Positions 35,100 to 44,911 of a stretch of DNA of 64,000 nucleotides are shown here, piece after piece. Source of the DNA: Treponema pedis. GTDB lineage: Bacteria > Spirochaetota > Spirochaetia > Treponematales > Treponemataceae. The position numbers and the translations under genes were made by a program. A model generated the notes under the pieces. The model did no database searches. It saw only the letters and a program-made list of their open reading frames with translations, and was not told where the DNA came from. Numbering within the stretch: position 1 is the stretch's first letter; each line of letters begins with the position of its first letter. The stretch is taken from positions 2,225,367 to 2,289,366 of the forward strand of contig NZ_CP045670.1 of assembly GCF_017161325.1 (NCBI RefSeq), written 5' to 3'.

Positions 35100-35913
35100 T
35101 TTGCAACATCTCCGCAGAATCCGAATTATCCTCTCTCGTCAAATCCGTTTTTATTTCCAAAAGCTGTTCCAACTGTCTTATAATTTCTTCCGAAGTTAAA
35201 TTGTAATACAAGCGGGAATCGTAAGCAAGACTTAATGCTCCGCTTTCTTCCGAAACTACCAAAACAACAGCGTCCGTTTCCTCGGAAACTCCTATTGCAG
35301 CCCTATGCCTTGTTCCGAAACTCTTACGTATATCCTGTTGTTCCGAAAGAGGCAAGAAACAGCCTGCAGAAACAACTTTTCCGTTTTGTACTATAGAAGC
35401 TCCGTCGTGCATAGGCGTATCATGACCGAAAATCGTAACAAGTAAACTTGAAGAAAGCTCTGCATTTAATCTCGTACCCGTTTCGATTATATCTTTAAGA
35501 TTATTCCGCCTCATAAAAACCACAAGCATTCCCCTCCTTTTATCGGAAAGAATTTCGGCTGCAGTAAGAACGGAATCAATATGTCTGTGACTGGAATGTT
35601 TTCCGGCTCTGAGCCAATCAGTTTGCCCTATTTTTAAAAATATTTTACGTAACTCAGGCTGAAAAACTATAGCGACACCGATTACGATACTGGGCGCAAT
35701 AGCATTTAAAAGCCAAAGTAAAGTACTCAAGTTAAAGATAAAAGCCGCCGCATAAACCACTAAAATCGAAAGAGCGCCTTTTACCAGCTGTACGGCCTGA
35801 GTTTTAAGTAAAATTTGATAAGCCTTATAAATCAAAAATGCAAGCAATAAAATATCGAGTACGGGTTTTAAATAAGAAGAGTAAAAAGCGGCTATATTTC
35901 TTATTATTTCCAT
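35086..35913 (-). CDS. cdaA: Membrane diadenylate cyclase (c-di-AMP synthase)
   Basis: 275 residues. Three N-terminal membrane helices, then the DAC domain with MHDGASIVQ (DGA) near residue 170 and GTRHRAAIGVSE (RHR) near residue 203, both catalytic. Makes cyclic di-AMP from two ATP. Sits between dxs and ybbR on the same strand. Confidence 0.95.
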   Translation of the reverse strand: MEIIRNIAAFYSSYLKPVLDILLLAFLIYKAYQILLKTQAVQLVKGALSILVVYAAAFIFNLSTLLWLLNAIAPSIVIGVAIVFQPELRKIFLKIGQTDWLRAGKHSSHRHIDSVLTAAEILSDKRRGMLVVFMRRNNLKDIIETGTRLNAELSSSLLVTIFGHDTPMHDGASIVQNGKVVSAGCFLPLSEQQDIRKSFGTRHRAAIGVSEETDAVVLVVSEESGALSLAYDSRLYYNLTSEEIIRQLEQLLEIKTDLTREDNSDSAEMLQNENI

Positions 35914-35932
35914 TTTCAGCTTCCTTTAAAAA

Positions 35933-37876
35933 TTACGGTTTTTCAAGATGATTTTCATCTATAAAAACGGAATTGCGTATATTTTCATTTGTAAAATTTT
36001 TAGTCAATAATTTTTCGGCTCTTTGAACTATATGTTCCGCTGAAAGTCCTGCCGCTGCAAAAATCTCGGAGCGGGTACCGTGCGGAAAAAACATATCCGA
36101 AAACGCCATTATTTCCGTTTGAGGTCTTTGTAAAATACAATTCGTTAAAATCAAGCCGTTAAGATAAGCCGATATTCCTCCTATTTCGCAGCCGTCTTCC
36201 ACGAAAAGTATATAAGGATATTTTTCGGCAAGACCTAAAAAATAAGGTTCATCTACCGGCTTTGCAAAGCGGAGATTGTAAATATCCGTAGGAATGCCCT
36301 TATGAGCAAGCATATTCGAAGCTTCTTTTACTTCCGAATATATGCCTCCGGTAAATACAATCAAAATATTATTTTTATCGGAATTTTTTATAAGAACCCC
36401 TCGTCCCGTCTCTATAGGAAGCGAAAATTCAATAATTTCGCGAGGACATGATGTTTTAGGATAGCGTATTGTACAAGGCTGGTCCTGTCTGAAAGCCCAT
36501 TCAAGCATTAAATCCGTTTCTTTTTCCGAAGCGGGACATAAAATCGACATATTGGGTACAGGACGAAGTAAAGAAATATCAAAAAGCCCCTGATGAGTTT
36601 CCCCGTCTCCCGGGACTGCCCCCGCCCTGTCCAATGCAAAAACGACGGGCAAATTCTGCAATGCCGTATCGTGAATAATCTGGTCTATCGCCCTTTGAAT
36701 AAAGGTACTGTAAATAGCCGCCGCAGGCCTAAGCCCCGCAGCTGCAAGCCCCGCCGCAAATGTAACGGCATGACCTTCCGCAATACCGACATCAAAAAAC
36801 CTGTCTTTAAATTTACGGTGAAACCGAGAAAGCCCCGTGCCTTCTTCCATAGCGGCGGTTATAGCCGCAATTTTATCGTTTTTTTCCGCAAGACGCACAA
36901 GCGAATTACTGAAAGCTTGCGTAAAAGTAACGGCATCGCTTTTTTCGATTTTTCCGTCGGCAGTATTAAAGGGCCCTATTCCGTGAAAAGCCGAAGGATT
37001 AATTTCGGCAAAAGGATAACCGCGTCCCTTAACCGTTTCTACAAGCATAACTACCGGTGTTTTAAGCTTTTTTACATTTTTTAAAACTTTTTCAAGCTCT
37101 TTTATATTATGCCCGTTTAAGGGTCCTACATATTCAAAACCCAAATCCACAAAAATATTATTTTTATAAAAGATACCTTTCATACCGCGTTTTATGCGCC
37201 AAATAAAGGCATTTAATTTTGTACCGATAAAAGGAATTGAACCTACAGCCGTGTCGAAAAGATATTTAAAACGCTGATAGCCTGCGTGCATGGTAAAGCG
37301 GCTTAAGTACTCGGAAAAAGCTCCCGTACTCTTTCCTATCGACATTTTATTATCATTAAGAATTACGATTAAATCTTTTTTTAACTCGCCGGCATTGTTT
37401 AGGGCTTCAAAAGCCATTCCTCCCGTCAAAGCGCCGTCCCCTATAACGGCTATAACCTTACCGTTATCGCCTGAAAGACGCTTCCCTTCAAGAATTCCTA
37501 GGGCCGCCGAAATTGAAGTCGAAGCATGTCCGGTATTAAAAACATCGTGGGGGCTTTCTTCCCTCTTCGGGAAGCCTGAAAGTCCGTCTTTTTGACGTAA
37601 AGTGGAAAAGCGGGAATATCTTCCCGTTATAATCTTATGGGCATAAGACTGATGTCCTACGTCCCAAACAATTGCATCATGCGGGCTGGAAAAAATACGG
37701 TGAATGGCAAGAGTAAGCTCTATTATACCCAGATTACTGGCAAGATGACCGCCGTTACGCCCTACCACGTTTAAAATCTCTTTGCGAATTTCCGAAGCGA
37801 GAATTTTAACTTCTTTATCGGAAAGAGTCTTAATATCTTCAGGACCGTTAATTTCGGATAATAGTTTTTGCTTCAC
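35933..37876 (-). CDS. dxs: 1-deoxy-D-xylulose-5-phosphate synthase
   Basis: 647 residues, GTG start. First MEP pathway enzyme: condenses pyruvate and glyceraldehyde 3-phosphate with thiamine diphosphate. [33 protein letters not shown] (cofactor site) and [20 protein letters not shown] are diagnostic. Starts only 17 bases after the terminator-like hairpin of the 30-residue gene upstream, so its expression may depend on readthrough. Confidence 0.97.
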   Translation of the reverse strand: MKQKLLSEINGPEDIKTLSDKEVKILASEIRKEILNVVGRNGGHLASNLGIIELTLAIHRIFSSPHDAIVWDVGHQSYAHKIITGRYSRFSTLRQKDGLSGFPKREESPHDVFNTGHASTSISAALGILEGKRLSGDNGKVIAVIGDGALTGGMAFEALNNAGELKKDLIVILNDNKMSIGKSTGAFSEYLSRFTMHAGYQRFKYLFDTAVGSIPFIGTKLNAFIWRIKRGMKGIFYKNNIFVDLGFEYVGPLNGHNIKELEKVLKNVKKLKTPVVMLVETVKGRGYPFAEINPSAFHGIGPFNTADGKIEKSDAVTFTQAFSNSLVRLAEKNDKIAAITAAMEEGTGLSRFHRKFKDRFFDVGIAEGHAVTFAAGLAAAGLRPAAAIYSTFIQRAIDQIIHDTALQNLPVVFALDRAGAVPGDGETHQGLFDISLLRPVPNMSILCPASEKETDLMLEWAFRQDQPCTIRYPKTSCPREIIEFSLPIETGRGVLIKNSDKNNILIVFTGGIYSEVKEASNMLAHKGIPTDIYNLRFAKPVDEPYFLGLAEKYPYILFVEDGCEIGGISAYLNGLILTNCILQRPQTEIMAFSDMFFPHGTRSEIFAAAGLSAEHIVQRAEKLLTKNFTNENIRNSVFIDENHLEKP

Positions 37877-37893
37877 TGCACACTTCCCATACT

Positions 37894-37923
37894 TAAAAAA
37901 AGGGGCATCAACACTTGAGCCCC
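37894..37923 (-). terminator. Terminator or attenuator between the small ribosomal-type gene and dxs
   Basis: Minus strand: GGGGC, 13-nt loop, GCCCC, then seven T. The stem is short but the T run is strong. Confidence 0.65.
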
Positions 37924-37946
37924 GTTTTCGTATAACTTATAAAAAG

Positions 37947-38039
37947 TTATTTCTTGTTCTTATGCCGATTTTTTCTGAGCTTCTTCTTTCGTTTATGTGT
38001 CGACATCTTTTGTCGTTTTCGCTTTTTTCCGCAAGGCAT
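37947..38039 (-). CDS. AURKAIP1/COX24-like 30-residue basic ribosomal protein
   Basis: ATG at 38039 after AAGGAG; reads MPCGKKRKRQKMSTHKRKKK and ends in an Arg/Lys/Asn tail before TAA. 30 residues with about 60% Lys/Arg. It matches the small AURKAIP1/COX24-domain proteins of spirochetes and Bacteroidetes, thought to be small-subunit ribosomal proteins. It has its own promoter (38072-38101) and terminator. Easily missed because of size. Confidence 0.85.
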   Translation of the reverse strand: MPCGKKRKRQKMSTHKRKKKLRKNRHKNKK

Positions 38040-38071
38040 CTAAGCACTCCTTAATAAATAGTATAAAGTAC

Positions 38072-38101
38072 ATAATAGTACAAAGTTACCCCCTTTGTCA
38101 A
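38072..38101 (-). promoter_or_regulatory. Promoter of the 30-residue ribosomal-type gene
   Basis: Minus strand TTGACA (38096-38101), 18-nt spacer, TATTAT (38072-38077), about 35 bases upstream of the ATG. Confidence 0.7.
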
Positions 38102-38201
38102 GGGATAAATAAGGGTTTTAATAATAATTCATCAATTGTAACTTGCTTTTACGGTCGGTGTTTTAGAATTGTAATTTTAATATCACAGTGAGGCAGAATT
38201 T

Positions 38202-39686
38202 ATGTTTCAATTAAAGAAAAAAATTCCTACGGCTACGGCTATTTTAAGTATTTTACTTTTATCGGTTATGTTTCTTTCAGCCAGATGTTCAAGCAACCCC
38301 GATAATGCCGCCACCGTATTCGCGGATTCAGGGGCAAACAGGCAATTAAGCGCGGGAACCGTTTCCGCCTTAGAATCTTTACAAAGAGCGAACAGGGAGC
38401 TTACGGCAATGGTACTTCCTTCCGTAGTAACAATAGATGTAATTGAAATGAGAAAAACAAAAAACACCATAGACGGTTTCCCGTGGTTTTTTTTCGGGCA
38501 GCCTCAGGGTGAAAGGCAAAATGACAGCGGTCAAAACGAGTATAAGGCTGAAGGTTTAGGCTCCGGAGTTATTGTAAGAAAAACAGGTAAAACCTACTAT
38601 GCAATCACAAACCAGCATGTTATAGGAAATGCAACCGAAATTTCGGTAATACTCCATAACGGCGATAAGATAAACGGAAAATTAGTCGGTGCGGATAAAA
38701 GAAAAGATGCCGCTCTCGTTTCATTCGAATACGAAAAAGAACTGCCGGTCGCAAAACTCGGAGATTCAAATACCGTTCAGGTAGGAGACCTCAGCTATGC
38801 CATAGGAGCTCCTCTGGGCTATGTTTCCACCGTAACAAGCGGAATCATAAGCGCAGTAGGAAGGTCAGGCGGCCCTAACCAAAGCAATATTAACGATTTT
38901 ATTCAAACGGATGCGGCAATCAATCAAGGAAACTCAGGCGGTCCCTTAGTTAATATTTACGGAGAAGTTATAGGCATAAACACTTGGATTGTTTCTTCAA
39001 GCGGAGGCTCTCAGGGACTTGCATTTTCTATCCCTATTAACAATTTAAAAAAAGCTATCGATGATTTTATTTCTTCAGGCGCCGTAAAATACGGCTGGCT
39101 AGGCGTACAGCTTTCCGAAATAAACGAAGACTTTAAAAAACAGCTCGGATTAAAGAATTTTGACGGAGCATTTACGGCTCAAGTATTTTTAGGCTCTCCC
39201 GCCGACAAAGGCGGAATTATGCCGGGGGATTTTATAAAAGAAATAAACTCCAAAAAAGTAAAAACTACGGAAGAGCTTATAAGAATTATAGGCGATTTAC
39301 AAGCAGGTGAAACCGCCGAATTTAAACTTATACGCTCCGGGAAAGAAATTTCTTTAAAAATAAAAATAGAAGAAAGAGATGAAAAAACGGTAGCCGATTC
39401 GTCAAAATTATGGCCCGGGTTCATGCCCCTGCCGATTGACGAAAAAGCGGTAAAACGCTTGGAATTAAGCAAAAATCAAAGCGGAGTAATAGTTTCATCT
39501 ATATATCAAAAAAGCCCTGCCGCGGTTCTTTCATTACAGCCGGGAGACATCATAACTAAGGTAAACGGAAAGGAAATTAAAACAATTGAAGAGTTTTATA
39601 CGGAGCTCGGTAAAAACCGGGGTGATATTTGGTTTGACTTTATTAGAGAAAAACACAACCTTTCAACGGCTAAAATTAAAAAATAA
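38202..39686 (+). CDS. HtrA/Deg-type periplasmic serine protease
   Basis: 494 residues. Signal sequence with a possible lipobox (LFLSARC-like: SVMFLSARCSS). Trypsin-like domain with catalytic His in ITNQHVIGNA (about 139), Asp in DAALVSFEY (about 168) and Ser in INQGNSGGPLVN (about 245). Two PDZ domains follow (GWLGVQLSE… and GVIVSSIYQKSPAA…). Envelope protein quality control. Monocistronic, closed by the terminator at 39733. Confidence 0.94.
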   Translation: MFQLKKKIPTATAILSILLLSVMFLSARCSSNPDNAATVFADSGANRQLSAGTVSALESLQRANRELTAMVLPSVVTIDVIEMRKTKNTIDGFPWFFFGQPQGERQNDSGQNEYKAEGLGSGVIVRKTGKTYYAITNQHVIGNATEISVILHNGDKINGKLVGADKRKDAALVSFEYEKELPVAKLGDSNTVQVGDLSYAIGAPLGYVSTVTSGIISAVGRSGGPNQSNINDFIQTDAAINQGNSGGPLVNIYGEVIGINTWIVSSSGGSQGLAFSIPINNLKKAIDDFISSGAVKYGWLGVQLSEINEDFKKQLGLKNFDGAFTAQVFLGSPADKGGIMPGDFIKEINSKKVKTTEELIRIIGDLQAGETAEFKLIRSGKEISLKIKIEERDEKTVADSSKLWPGFMPLPIDEKAVKRLELSKNQSGVIVSSIYQKSPAAVLSLQPGDIITKVNGKEIKTIEEFYTELGKNRGDIWFDFIREKHNLSTAKIKK

Positions 39687-39732
39687 AGAAGTGCTTAAGC
39701 ATTTCTCATAAGATAATTTACCTCCTTCTTTT

Positions 39733-39768
39733 GGGCAAATACGATTTTCGTGTTTGCCCTCTTTTTTT
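39733..39768 (+). terminator. Terminator after the HtrA-type gene
   Basis: GGGCAAA…TTTGCCC with an ACGA/TCGT extension around a short loop, then CTTTTTTT. The opposite gene (maf) ends just beyond it. Confidence 0.85.
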
Positions 39769-39773
39769 AATTT

Positions 39774-40373
39774 TTATAAAACGGAAATACCGGCTTTTTT
39801 AAAAATTTCATATAAATCGCAAATGGGAAGCCCCATTATTCCGCTGTAAGAACCCTCTATCTTTTTAATAAACAAAGAAGCCGCTCCTTGAATTTTATAA
39901 CCTCCGGCTGCGTCCCGCCATTCATTTGTTTTTAAATAAGATGTAATTTCTTCAGGTTCAAGTTTTTTAAAAAATACCTTGCTTATGTTTACCTTTTTAT
40001 ATTCTTTACCGCAAAGAGAATCGATACAATAAACGGCGGTAATTACGTTATGAAATTTTCCTGAGTATGAGGTAAGCATAGACTCCGCTTCAATAAGACT
40101 TTTAGGTTTTCCGAAAACCGTTTTACCGCAGCTGCCGTTATTTTTATAAATAAGGGTATCTGCAGCAATAATAAAAGCGTCCGTACCGTTATTTTTAAGT
40201 TTTAAATATACGGTTTCGGCCTTCCCTTTGGCAATCAAAACACATCGCTTTATAGGATTTTCTTCGATTATACTTGATTCGTCAAAATCCGAAACAGATA
40301 CCGAAAACTCCAAATTAAGCGATTTTAAAATTTCTTTTCTTCTTGGGGAATTTGAGGCGAGAAATAATTTCAT
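39774..40373 (-). CDS. maf: Maf-like nucleotide pyrophosphatase
   Basis: 199 residues. LFLASNSPRRKEILKSL is the Maf N-terminal loop; IIAADTLIYKNNGS and GKPKSLIEAESML are the following conserved blocks; ends GLPICDLYEIFKKAG. Hydrolyses non-canonical or canonical NTPs to monophosphates as a house-cleaning enzyme. Normal length. Confidence 0.93.
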   Translation of the reverse strand: MKLFLASNSPRRKEILKSLNLEFSVSVSDFDESSIIEENPIKRCVLIAKGKAETVYLKLKNNGTDAFIIAADTLIYKNNGSCGKTVFGKPKSLIEAESMLTSYSGKFHNVITAVYCIDSLCGKEYKKVNISKVFFKKLEPEEITSYLKTNEWRDAAGGYKIQGAASLFIKKIEGSYSGIMGLPICDLYEIFKKAGISVL

Positions 40374-40383
40374 AAAAATAAAA

Positions 40384-40418
40384 TTACAGTGAGAATCTTA
40401 ATCGAATTCCCACTGTAA
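40384..40418 (-). terminator. Terminator of the exported HEAT protein gene
   Basis: TTACAGTG…CACTGTAA with an inner GAAT/ATTC pairing, followed on the minus strand by TTTTATTTTT. Confidence 0.75.
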
Positions 40419-40428
40419 GAACAGCCGC

Positions 40429-41151
40429 TTATTTTTTGCTTGAATTTCCGTTCGCAATTATTGAACGTAAAACTTCCACCGCTTTATTACGCACCGGAGT
40501 AATGTAATTATAATTATTTGCAATTCTCATAATATTATCAATCATTCCCTGCTTATTTTTTACGGACGGAGCAAGTTTTTCATAAGTATTAAGAACTTCA
40601 AGAGCTAAAGAGCTTGTGGGATTTACAATATCGAATTTCCTATTGATAAAGTTAACCATTTCAACAACTTCATCGTTATTGTTAAATCCTAATTCTCCCA
40701 GCGATTTAACGGCTTCCATAATAACCGCAGGTTCATTATCGGTATACATAACTTTCATTAAAGTGTCTTTTGCCTGTTCGTTTTTAACCTTACCCAAAAG
40801 GCGGCAGGCTCTCATTCTTACATCGGGATAGTTATTGGCAATACGGCCGTTTTCTCTGACAAGAGTCGTTAACCCTACCGTGGCAAGAGAATCGAGGGCT
40901 TTTTGAAGCTCCGGAGACATTTTTCCGCCTTCAACGGCTTCTTCAATAACCTGAAGCGCTACCAATTTGGAGTCTCTTCCTTCGGAAGAAATCATTTCTC
41001 TTAAAATTACGCCTTCCATAGAATTGAGGTATGCTTCCTCAACGGTCATCATCGAATCGGAATTTTCAGAATCCGAATTTTCTTCCGCAAAAGTAAAAAC
41101 GGAACTCAATAACAATATCATCAGTACAAAAAATAAAGACTTTCGTCGCAT
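40429..41151 (-). CDS. Exported HEAT-repeat protein
   Basis: 240 residues with a clear signal peptide (KSLFFVLMILLLSSVFTFA) and acidic mature start. HEAT-like units: VRMRACRLLGKVKNEQAKDT and AVIMEAVKSLGELGFNNNDE. Likely periplasmic scaffold; no enzyme motif. Unrelated in sequence to the cytoplasmic HEAT genes of the Rhs island. Confidence 0.8.
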   Translation of the reverse strand: MRRKSLFFVLMILLLSSVFTFAEENSDSENSDSMMTVEEAYLNSMEGVILREMISSEGRDSKLVALQVIEEAVEGGKMSPELQKALDSLATVGLTTLVRENGRIANNYPDVRMRACRLLGKVKNEQAKDTLMKVMYTDNEPAVIMEAVKSLGELGFNNNDEVVEMVNFINRKFDIVNPTSSLALEVLNTYEKLAPSVKNKQGMIDNIMRIANNYNYITPVRNKAVEVLRSIIANGNSSKK

Positions 41152-41255
41152 TCATGACCCCCTTAATTAAGTCAATTGTCTATATTTTCAATCATTTTTG
41201 CCGTAAAGTCAAGTAGTCAATACATTTTTTTTAACTTTTTAGGCAAAATTTATTA

Positions 41256-41861
41256 TTACGGAACCAACAGCCACTTTCCGTTTATTTTTCCCAAGTTATA
41301 AAGTATCAGTTTGCCTTGAATAACCTGCACCTTTGAAGGTGAAAGATATTTAATATCGTCTACCCGCATTTGCTGGCGTGAAGGAACGAAGACATAAGAA
41401 AAATAATCGCTCAAGTCTTTTAATACAATTCCCTTCGCAATACCGGGTAAACTCTCCGATGTCCTTTTTAAAACATCGGCTCTTGAATACTCGGTTTTAT
41501 AAGCGGAAGACAAATATAAGAGCCAGCGCGAATAGTCTTTTTGAGAAGTAACGGTATTGAGTTTTTTTACAACTTCTTCAATTTCCGACTTCGCAAGTTT
41601 TTTATCTTTTCTGGTTATGGCAACACCGTTAAATTCGGCTATAACATCTTCATCGGACGGGCTTTTAGGAGCGAGGTTTTCAGAAGCCGCAGGTTGTGCA
41701 GGCTCCGCCGGCTTCACCGCTTCTTCCGTTCCGGCCTTTTTCATATTTTCCTCCGAGGAGGGCTTAAGGCCGGCGTTATTATCGGTTTTAACCTGCTGCG
41801 ATACGCAGGAAGTTAAAAGCATTATTGCAAAAATAATAAAAATATAAACAAGTTTTTTCAT
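41256..41861 (-). CDS. Putative lipoprotein
   Basis: 201 residues. Lipobox LLTSC at residues 15-19 after a hydrophobic helix. A Pro/Ala/Glu-rich linker (about residues 30-65) leads to a folded C-terminal part with SQKDYSRWLLYLSSAYKTEY, the kind of domain seen in lipoproteins of unknown role. Not recognised further. Confidence 0.8.
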   Translation of the reverse strand: MKKLVYIFIIFAIMLLTSCVSQQVKTDNNAGLKPSSEENMKKAGTEEAVKPAEPAQPAASENLAPKSPSDEDVIAEFNGVAITRKDKKLAKSEIEEVVKKLNTVTSQKDYSRWLLYLSSAYKTEYSRADVLKRTSESLPGIAKGIVLKDLSDYFSYVFVPSRQQMRVDDIKYLSPSKVQVIQGKLILYNLGKINGKWLLVP

Positions 41862-42025
41862 ATTCGATATAATACAACTATTTTAATTATAAGTCAATGT
41901 ATATTAATAGCAATAATAAAATTTAAAATTTATTCGATTTTTTTGGCTTTTAAATAAGTTTTATACAAACGAACCGATAAAAATAAAAAAAATCGCATTT
42001 TTTTTATTTTTCTTTATTTTTACTC

Positions 42026-42053
42026 TAAAGTTTTAATGCAGAACAACCGATAA
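42026..42053 (+). promoter_or_regulatory. Sigma-28-like flagellin promoter
   Basis: TAAA (42026-42029), 16-nt spacer, ACCGATAA (42046-42053), close to the FliA consensus TAAA-N15-GCCGATAA. A second, weaker ACCGATAA at 41973-41980 has TAAG 14 bases upstream. Confidence 0.75.
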
Positions 42054-42130
42054 AGGTATTTAGAGGAACTTCTTTCCTCTTTCAAAGCAAGGACGCTTTG
42101 TAAAAACCATTATTCCAGGGAGGAATATCT

Positions 42131-42991
42131 ATGATTATCAATCACAACATGAGTGCTATGTTCGCACAGCGAACACAGGGTGCAACCACAGTCCACATCG
42201 GAAAGGACATCGAAAAACTTTCTTCCGGTTTAAGAATTAACCGTGCGGGAGACGATGCTTCCGGTCTTGCGGTTTCCGAAAAAATGAGAAGTCAGATTCG
42301 AGGTTTGAACCAAGCTTCAGCCAACGCATCTAACGGTATCAATTTTATTCAAGTAGCGGAAGCTTACTTACAGGAAACTACGGACATTATGCAGAGAATC
42401 AGGGAGTTGGCCGTTCAAGCTTCTAACGGTATTTATTCCGCAGAAGACAGAATGCAAATTCAAGTTGAAGTTTCTCAGCTGGTTGCTGAAGTTGACCGCA
42501 TTGCAAGTTCCGCACAATTTAACGGAATGAATATGCTTACGGGCCGCTTTGCACGTGAGACCGGTGAAAACGTTGTTACCGCTTCCATGTGGTTCCACAT
42601 CGGTGCAAACATGGACCAAAGAATGCGCGTTTACATCGGAACAATGTCGGCTGCAGCCGTAGGAATTCGCGAAATCGGTTCGGAAAAGATTATGACAATC
42701 GAAACTGCCGATTCCGCCAATATGAGCATCGGAACGATTGATGAAGGCTTAAAGAAAATCAATAAGCAAAGAGCGGACCTCGGAGCTTACCAGAACAGAA
42801 TGGAACTTACGGTTGTAGGAATTAACATTGCAGCCGAAAATCTCCAAGCTGCAGAATCACGTATCCGTGATGCAGATATGGCAAAGCAAATGGTAGAATA
42901 CACCAAAAATCAAATTCTATCCAACACAGGTATTGCAATGCTTGCTCAGGCAAACAACAACAGCCAGCAGGTAATGTCTTTACTCCGATAA
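42131..42991 (+). CDS. flaB: Periplasmic flagellin core protein FlaB (first copy)
   Basis: 286 residues. Spirochete class-B flagellin forming the periplasmic filament core. Conserved N-terminal [16 protein letters not shown], the D0/D1 helices ([20 protein letters not shown]), a short central region of about 40 residues with two Met-rich beta strands instead of large outer domains, and the C-terminal [20 protein letters not shown] with the [11 protein letters not shown] end. No signal peptide, as expected for type III export. GGGAGG upstream. Confidence 0.97.
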   Translation: MIINHNMSAMFAQRTQGATTVHIGKDIEKLSSGLRINRAGDDASGLAVSEKMRSQIRGLNQASANASNGINFIQVAEAYLQETTDIMQRIRELAVQASNGIYSAEDRMQIQVEVSQLVAEVDRIASSAQFNGMNMLTGRFARETGENVVTASMWFHIGANMDQRMRVYIGTMSAAAVGIREIGSEKIMTIETADSANMSIGTIDEGLKKINKQRADLGAYQNRMELTVVGINIAAENLQAAESRIRDADMAKQMVEYTKNQILSNTGIAMLAQANNNSQQVMSLLR

Positions 42992-43356
42992 GTTAAAATC
43001 CAAGGATTTTTAAAAAAATCGGTTGATTTTTTTTAAAATACTCTTGTAAATTTTTCTTTATAAGAGTATAATAGAAGCAGGTAAAGGGATTTAAATCCCC
43101 TTACCTGCCTGATCTTTGAAAAGCCCTTTTCGGGCAGCCCGTTTCGGGCGGCCTTTTTTGAAGCTCGGATTATGAGCATCATTTAAGGGCGACCCTTATG
43201 AAGCCCTGTACCGCAGTGTTATTGGCAGTTTTAACAAATTGTCAATAATACTGTGTTTATAGTTTATGTAAAAGGCGCGAAAATTTTACATAAGGCTATA
43301 ATTTACGGGAATAACGGCAAAGGATGCCGGATTATAGACTTCAGGGAGGGTCAATT
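42992..43356 (+). other. Hairpin-rich intergenic region between the two flaB genes
   Basis: Contains ATACTCTT/AAGAGTAT arms around 43038-43070, a near-perfect hairpin GCAGGTAA-GGGAT/ATCCC-TTACCTGC at 43077-43108, stacked GCCCG/CGGGC hairpins ending in six T at about 43119-43158, and a perfect 10-bp inverted repeat TTATGTAAAA/TTTTACATAA at 43264-43293. Likely termination of the first flaB and control of the second. I see no gene. Confidence 0.65.
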
Positions 43357-44214
43357 ATGATTATTAATCACAATATGAGTGCAATGTTTGCACAAAGGCA
43401 GGGAGGGGTCAACGAACTTCACCTTGCAAAGAATATCGAAAAACTTTCCAGTGCGGAAAGAATTAACCGTGCAGGCGATGACGCTTCCGGTTTGGCGGTT
43501 TCCGAAAAAATGAGAAGCCAAATCAGGGGCTTAAACCAGGCAGGTCAAAATATCCAAAACGGCGTTTCGTTCATTCAAGCAACGGAAGGCTATCTTGGTG
43601 AAACTACCGATATTGTGCAAAGATTGAGAGAGTTGGCAATTCAAGCGGCAAACGGTATTTATTCCGCAGAAGACAGAATGCAGATTCAAGTTGAAGTTTC
43701 TCAGCTTGTCGATGAAGTAGACAGAATCGCAAGTCATGCTCAGTTCAACGGAATGAATATTCTGACGGGACGCTTCGCACTGGATTCCGCTACGGGACCT
43801 ATGGCGCTTCATGTCGGTGCAAATATGGATCAAAGGGAAACCATCTATATAGGCACAATGACGGCTACGGCGCTCGGTATTATCGGGGCTCAGCAGGGCG
43901 GTGAAGATGCTATGATTTCGATGTCTTCAGTAGACGGAGCAAATATGGCGTTAGGCGCTCTTGATAACGCTTTAAAGCAAATCAATAAGCAAAGAGCGGA
44001 CCTCGGTGCATATCAAAACAGGTTTGAAATGGCATATAACGGAATTGCAATCGCTTCCGAAAATATGCAAGCGGCCGAATCAAGAATCCGCGATGCCGAT
44101 ATGGCAAAAGAAATTGTTGATTACACAAAGAACCAGATTTTAATTCAGTCTGGAACTGCAATGCTTGCACAAGCCAATACACAGCCTCAGTCTGTTATCA
44201 GGCTTCTTCAATAG
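43357..44214 (+). CDS. flaB: Periplasmic flagellin core protein FlaB (second copy)
   Basis: 285 residues from the ATG at 43357, after GGGAGGG; a longer frame to 43324 is upstream read-through. Same architecture as the first copy: [40 protein letters not shown], and the C-terminal [20 protein letters not shown]. The two copies differ mainly in the central region. Several FlaB isoforms commonly share the filament core in treponemes. Confidence 0.97.
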   Translation: MIINHNMSAMFAQRQGGVNELHLAKNIEKLSSAERINRAGDDASGLAVSEKMRSQIRGLNQAGQNIQNGVSFIQATEGYLGETTDIVQRLRELAIQAANGIYSAEDRMQIQVEVSQLVDEVDRIASHAQFNGMNILTGRFALDSATGPMALHVGANMDQRETIYIGTMTATALGIIGAQQGGEDAMISMSSVDGANMALGALDNALKQINKQRADLGAYQNRFEMAYNGIAIASENMQAAESRIRDADMAKEIVDYTKNQILIQSGTAMLAQANTQPQSVIRLLQ

Positions 44215-44243
44215 CATGGCAGATTTAAAGGGACAAGAAAAAT

Positions 44244-44331
44244 AAGAGATAACCGGATGTCATCTCTTAATATTTAGCTTGGCCTAAATACTTAGGAAGC
44301 GGAAGTTGCGCCCTTCTTCTTCCTTTTTTTT
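44244..44331 (+). terminator. Tandem hairpins after the second flaB
   Basis: AAGAGAT/ATCTCTT (44244-44268), then a GGAAG…CTTCC hairpin entering a run of seven or more T near 44325-44331. Confidence 0.65.
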
Positions 44332-44383
44332 AAGAGTTGATGCTTTTAGTTTTATAACGATATACTTTTTACATAAGTAAAGT

Positions 44384-44391
44384 ACCGATAA
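44384..44391 (+). promoter_or_regulatory. Sigma-28-type -10 motif upstream of flaG
   Basis: ACCGATAA, the same octamer as before the first flaB. No convincing TAAA at the right distance, so support is partial. Confidence 0.4.
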
Positions 44392-44504
44392 AACCTTTTT
44401 AAAGGCTTTTTTAAAACCTTAAAAAAACGTTTTTTCGGATTTTACATGCCGCAAGTCAAGGATGACAAGTCAAAACGGCCGGCAGTTTAACCATGGAGGT
44501 TTTT

Positions 44505-44867
44505 ATGAGTATAGAAGTAACCGGTATAGGGCATCAAACAGCATTGCAAAACCGCCAAAAAGAGCAATCGGTAAATATAGCTCTTAAAGAAGCGGTAAGT
44601 GCGATAAAAAAAGCTGAAGAAAAAACGGATGTCCAGATAACCGACCCCAAAACAGTCTCAAAAGCGGTGGAGGAAATACAAAAACTCTGCAATATGTGCG
44701 GACGTAAATTACAGTTCAGAGTAAACACCGATACGAATCGGATTGTAGTAAAGGTAATCGATACAAGTACCGACAAGGTAATAAGAGAGATACCGTCTGA
44801 AGAAATTCAAAGATTGCAGGCTCGAATCAGAGAAACCGTAGGGCTGTTATTTGACGAAACAATCTAA
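44505..44867 (+). CDS. flaG: FlaG-family flagellar protein
   Basis: 120 residues from the ATG at 44505, with GGAGG five bases upstream. The Ala/Lys-rich N-terminal half is followed by the FlaG core RKLQFRVNTDTNRIVVKVID and KVIREIPSEEIQRLQARI. Small proteins of this family precede fliD in many flagellar loci and influence filament length. Same strand as fliD, 44 bases apart. Confidence 0.9.
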   Translation: MSIEVTGIGHQTALQNRQKEQSVNIALKEAVSAIKKAEEKTDVQITDPKTVSKAVEEIQKLCNMCGRKLQFRVNTDTNRIVVKVIDTSTDKVIREIPSEEIQRLQARIRETVGLLFDETI

Positions 44868-44911
44868 GCGGAGCTTGTATTTTGGACGGTGTTTTAAATT
44901 AAGGTGTTATA

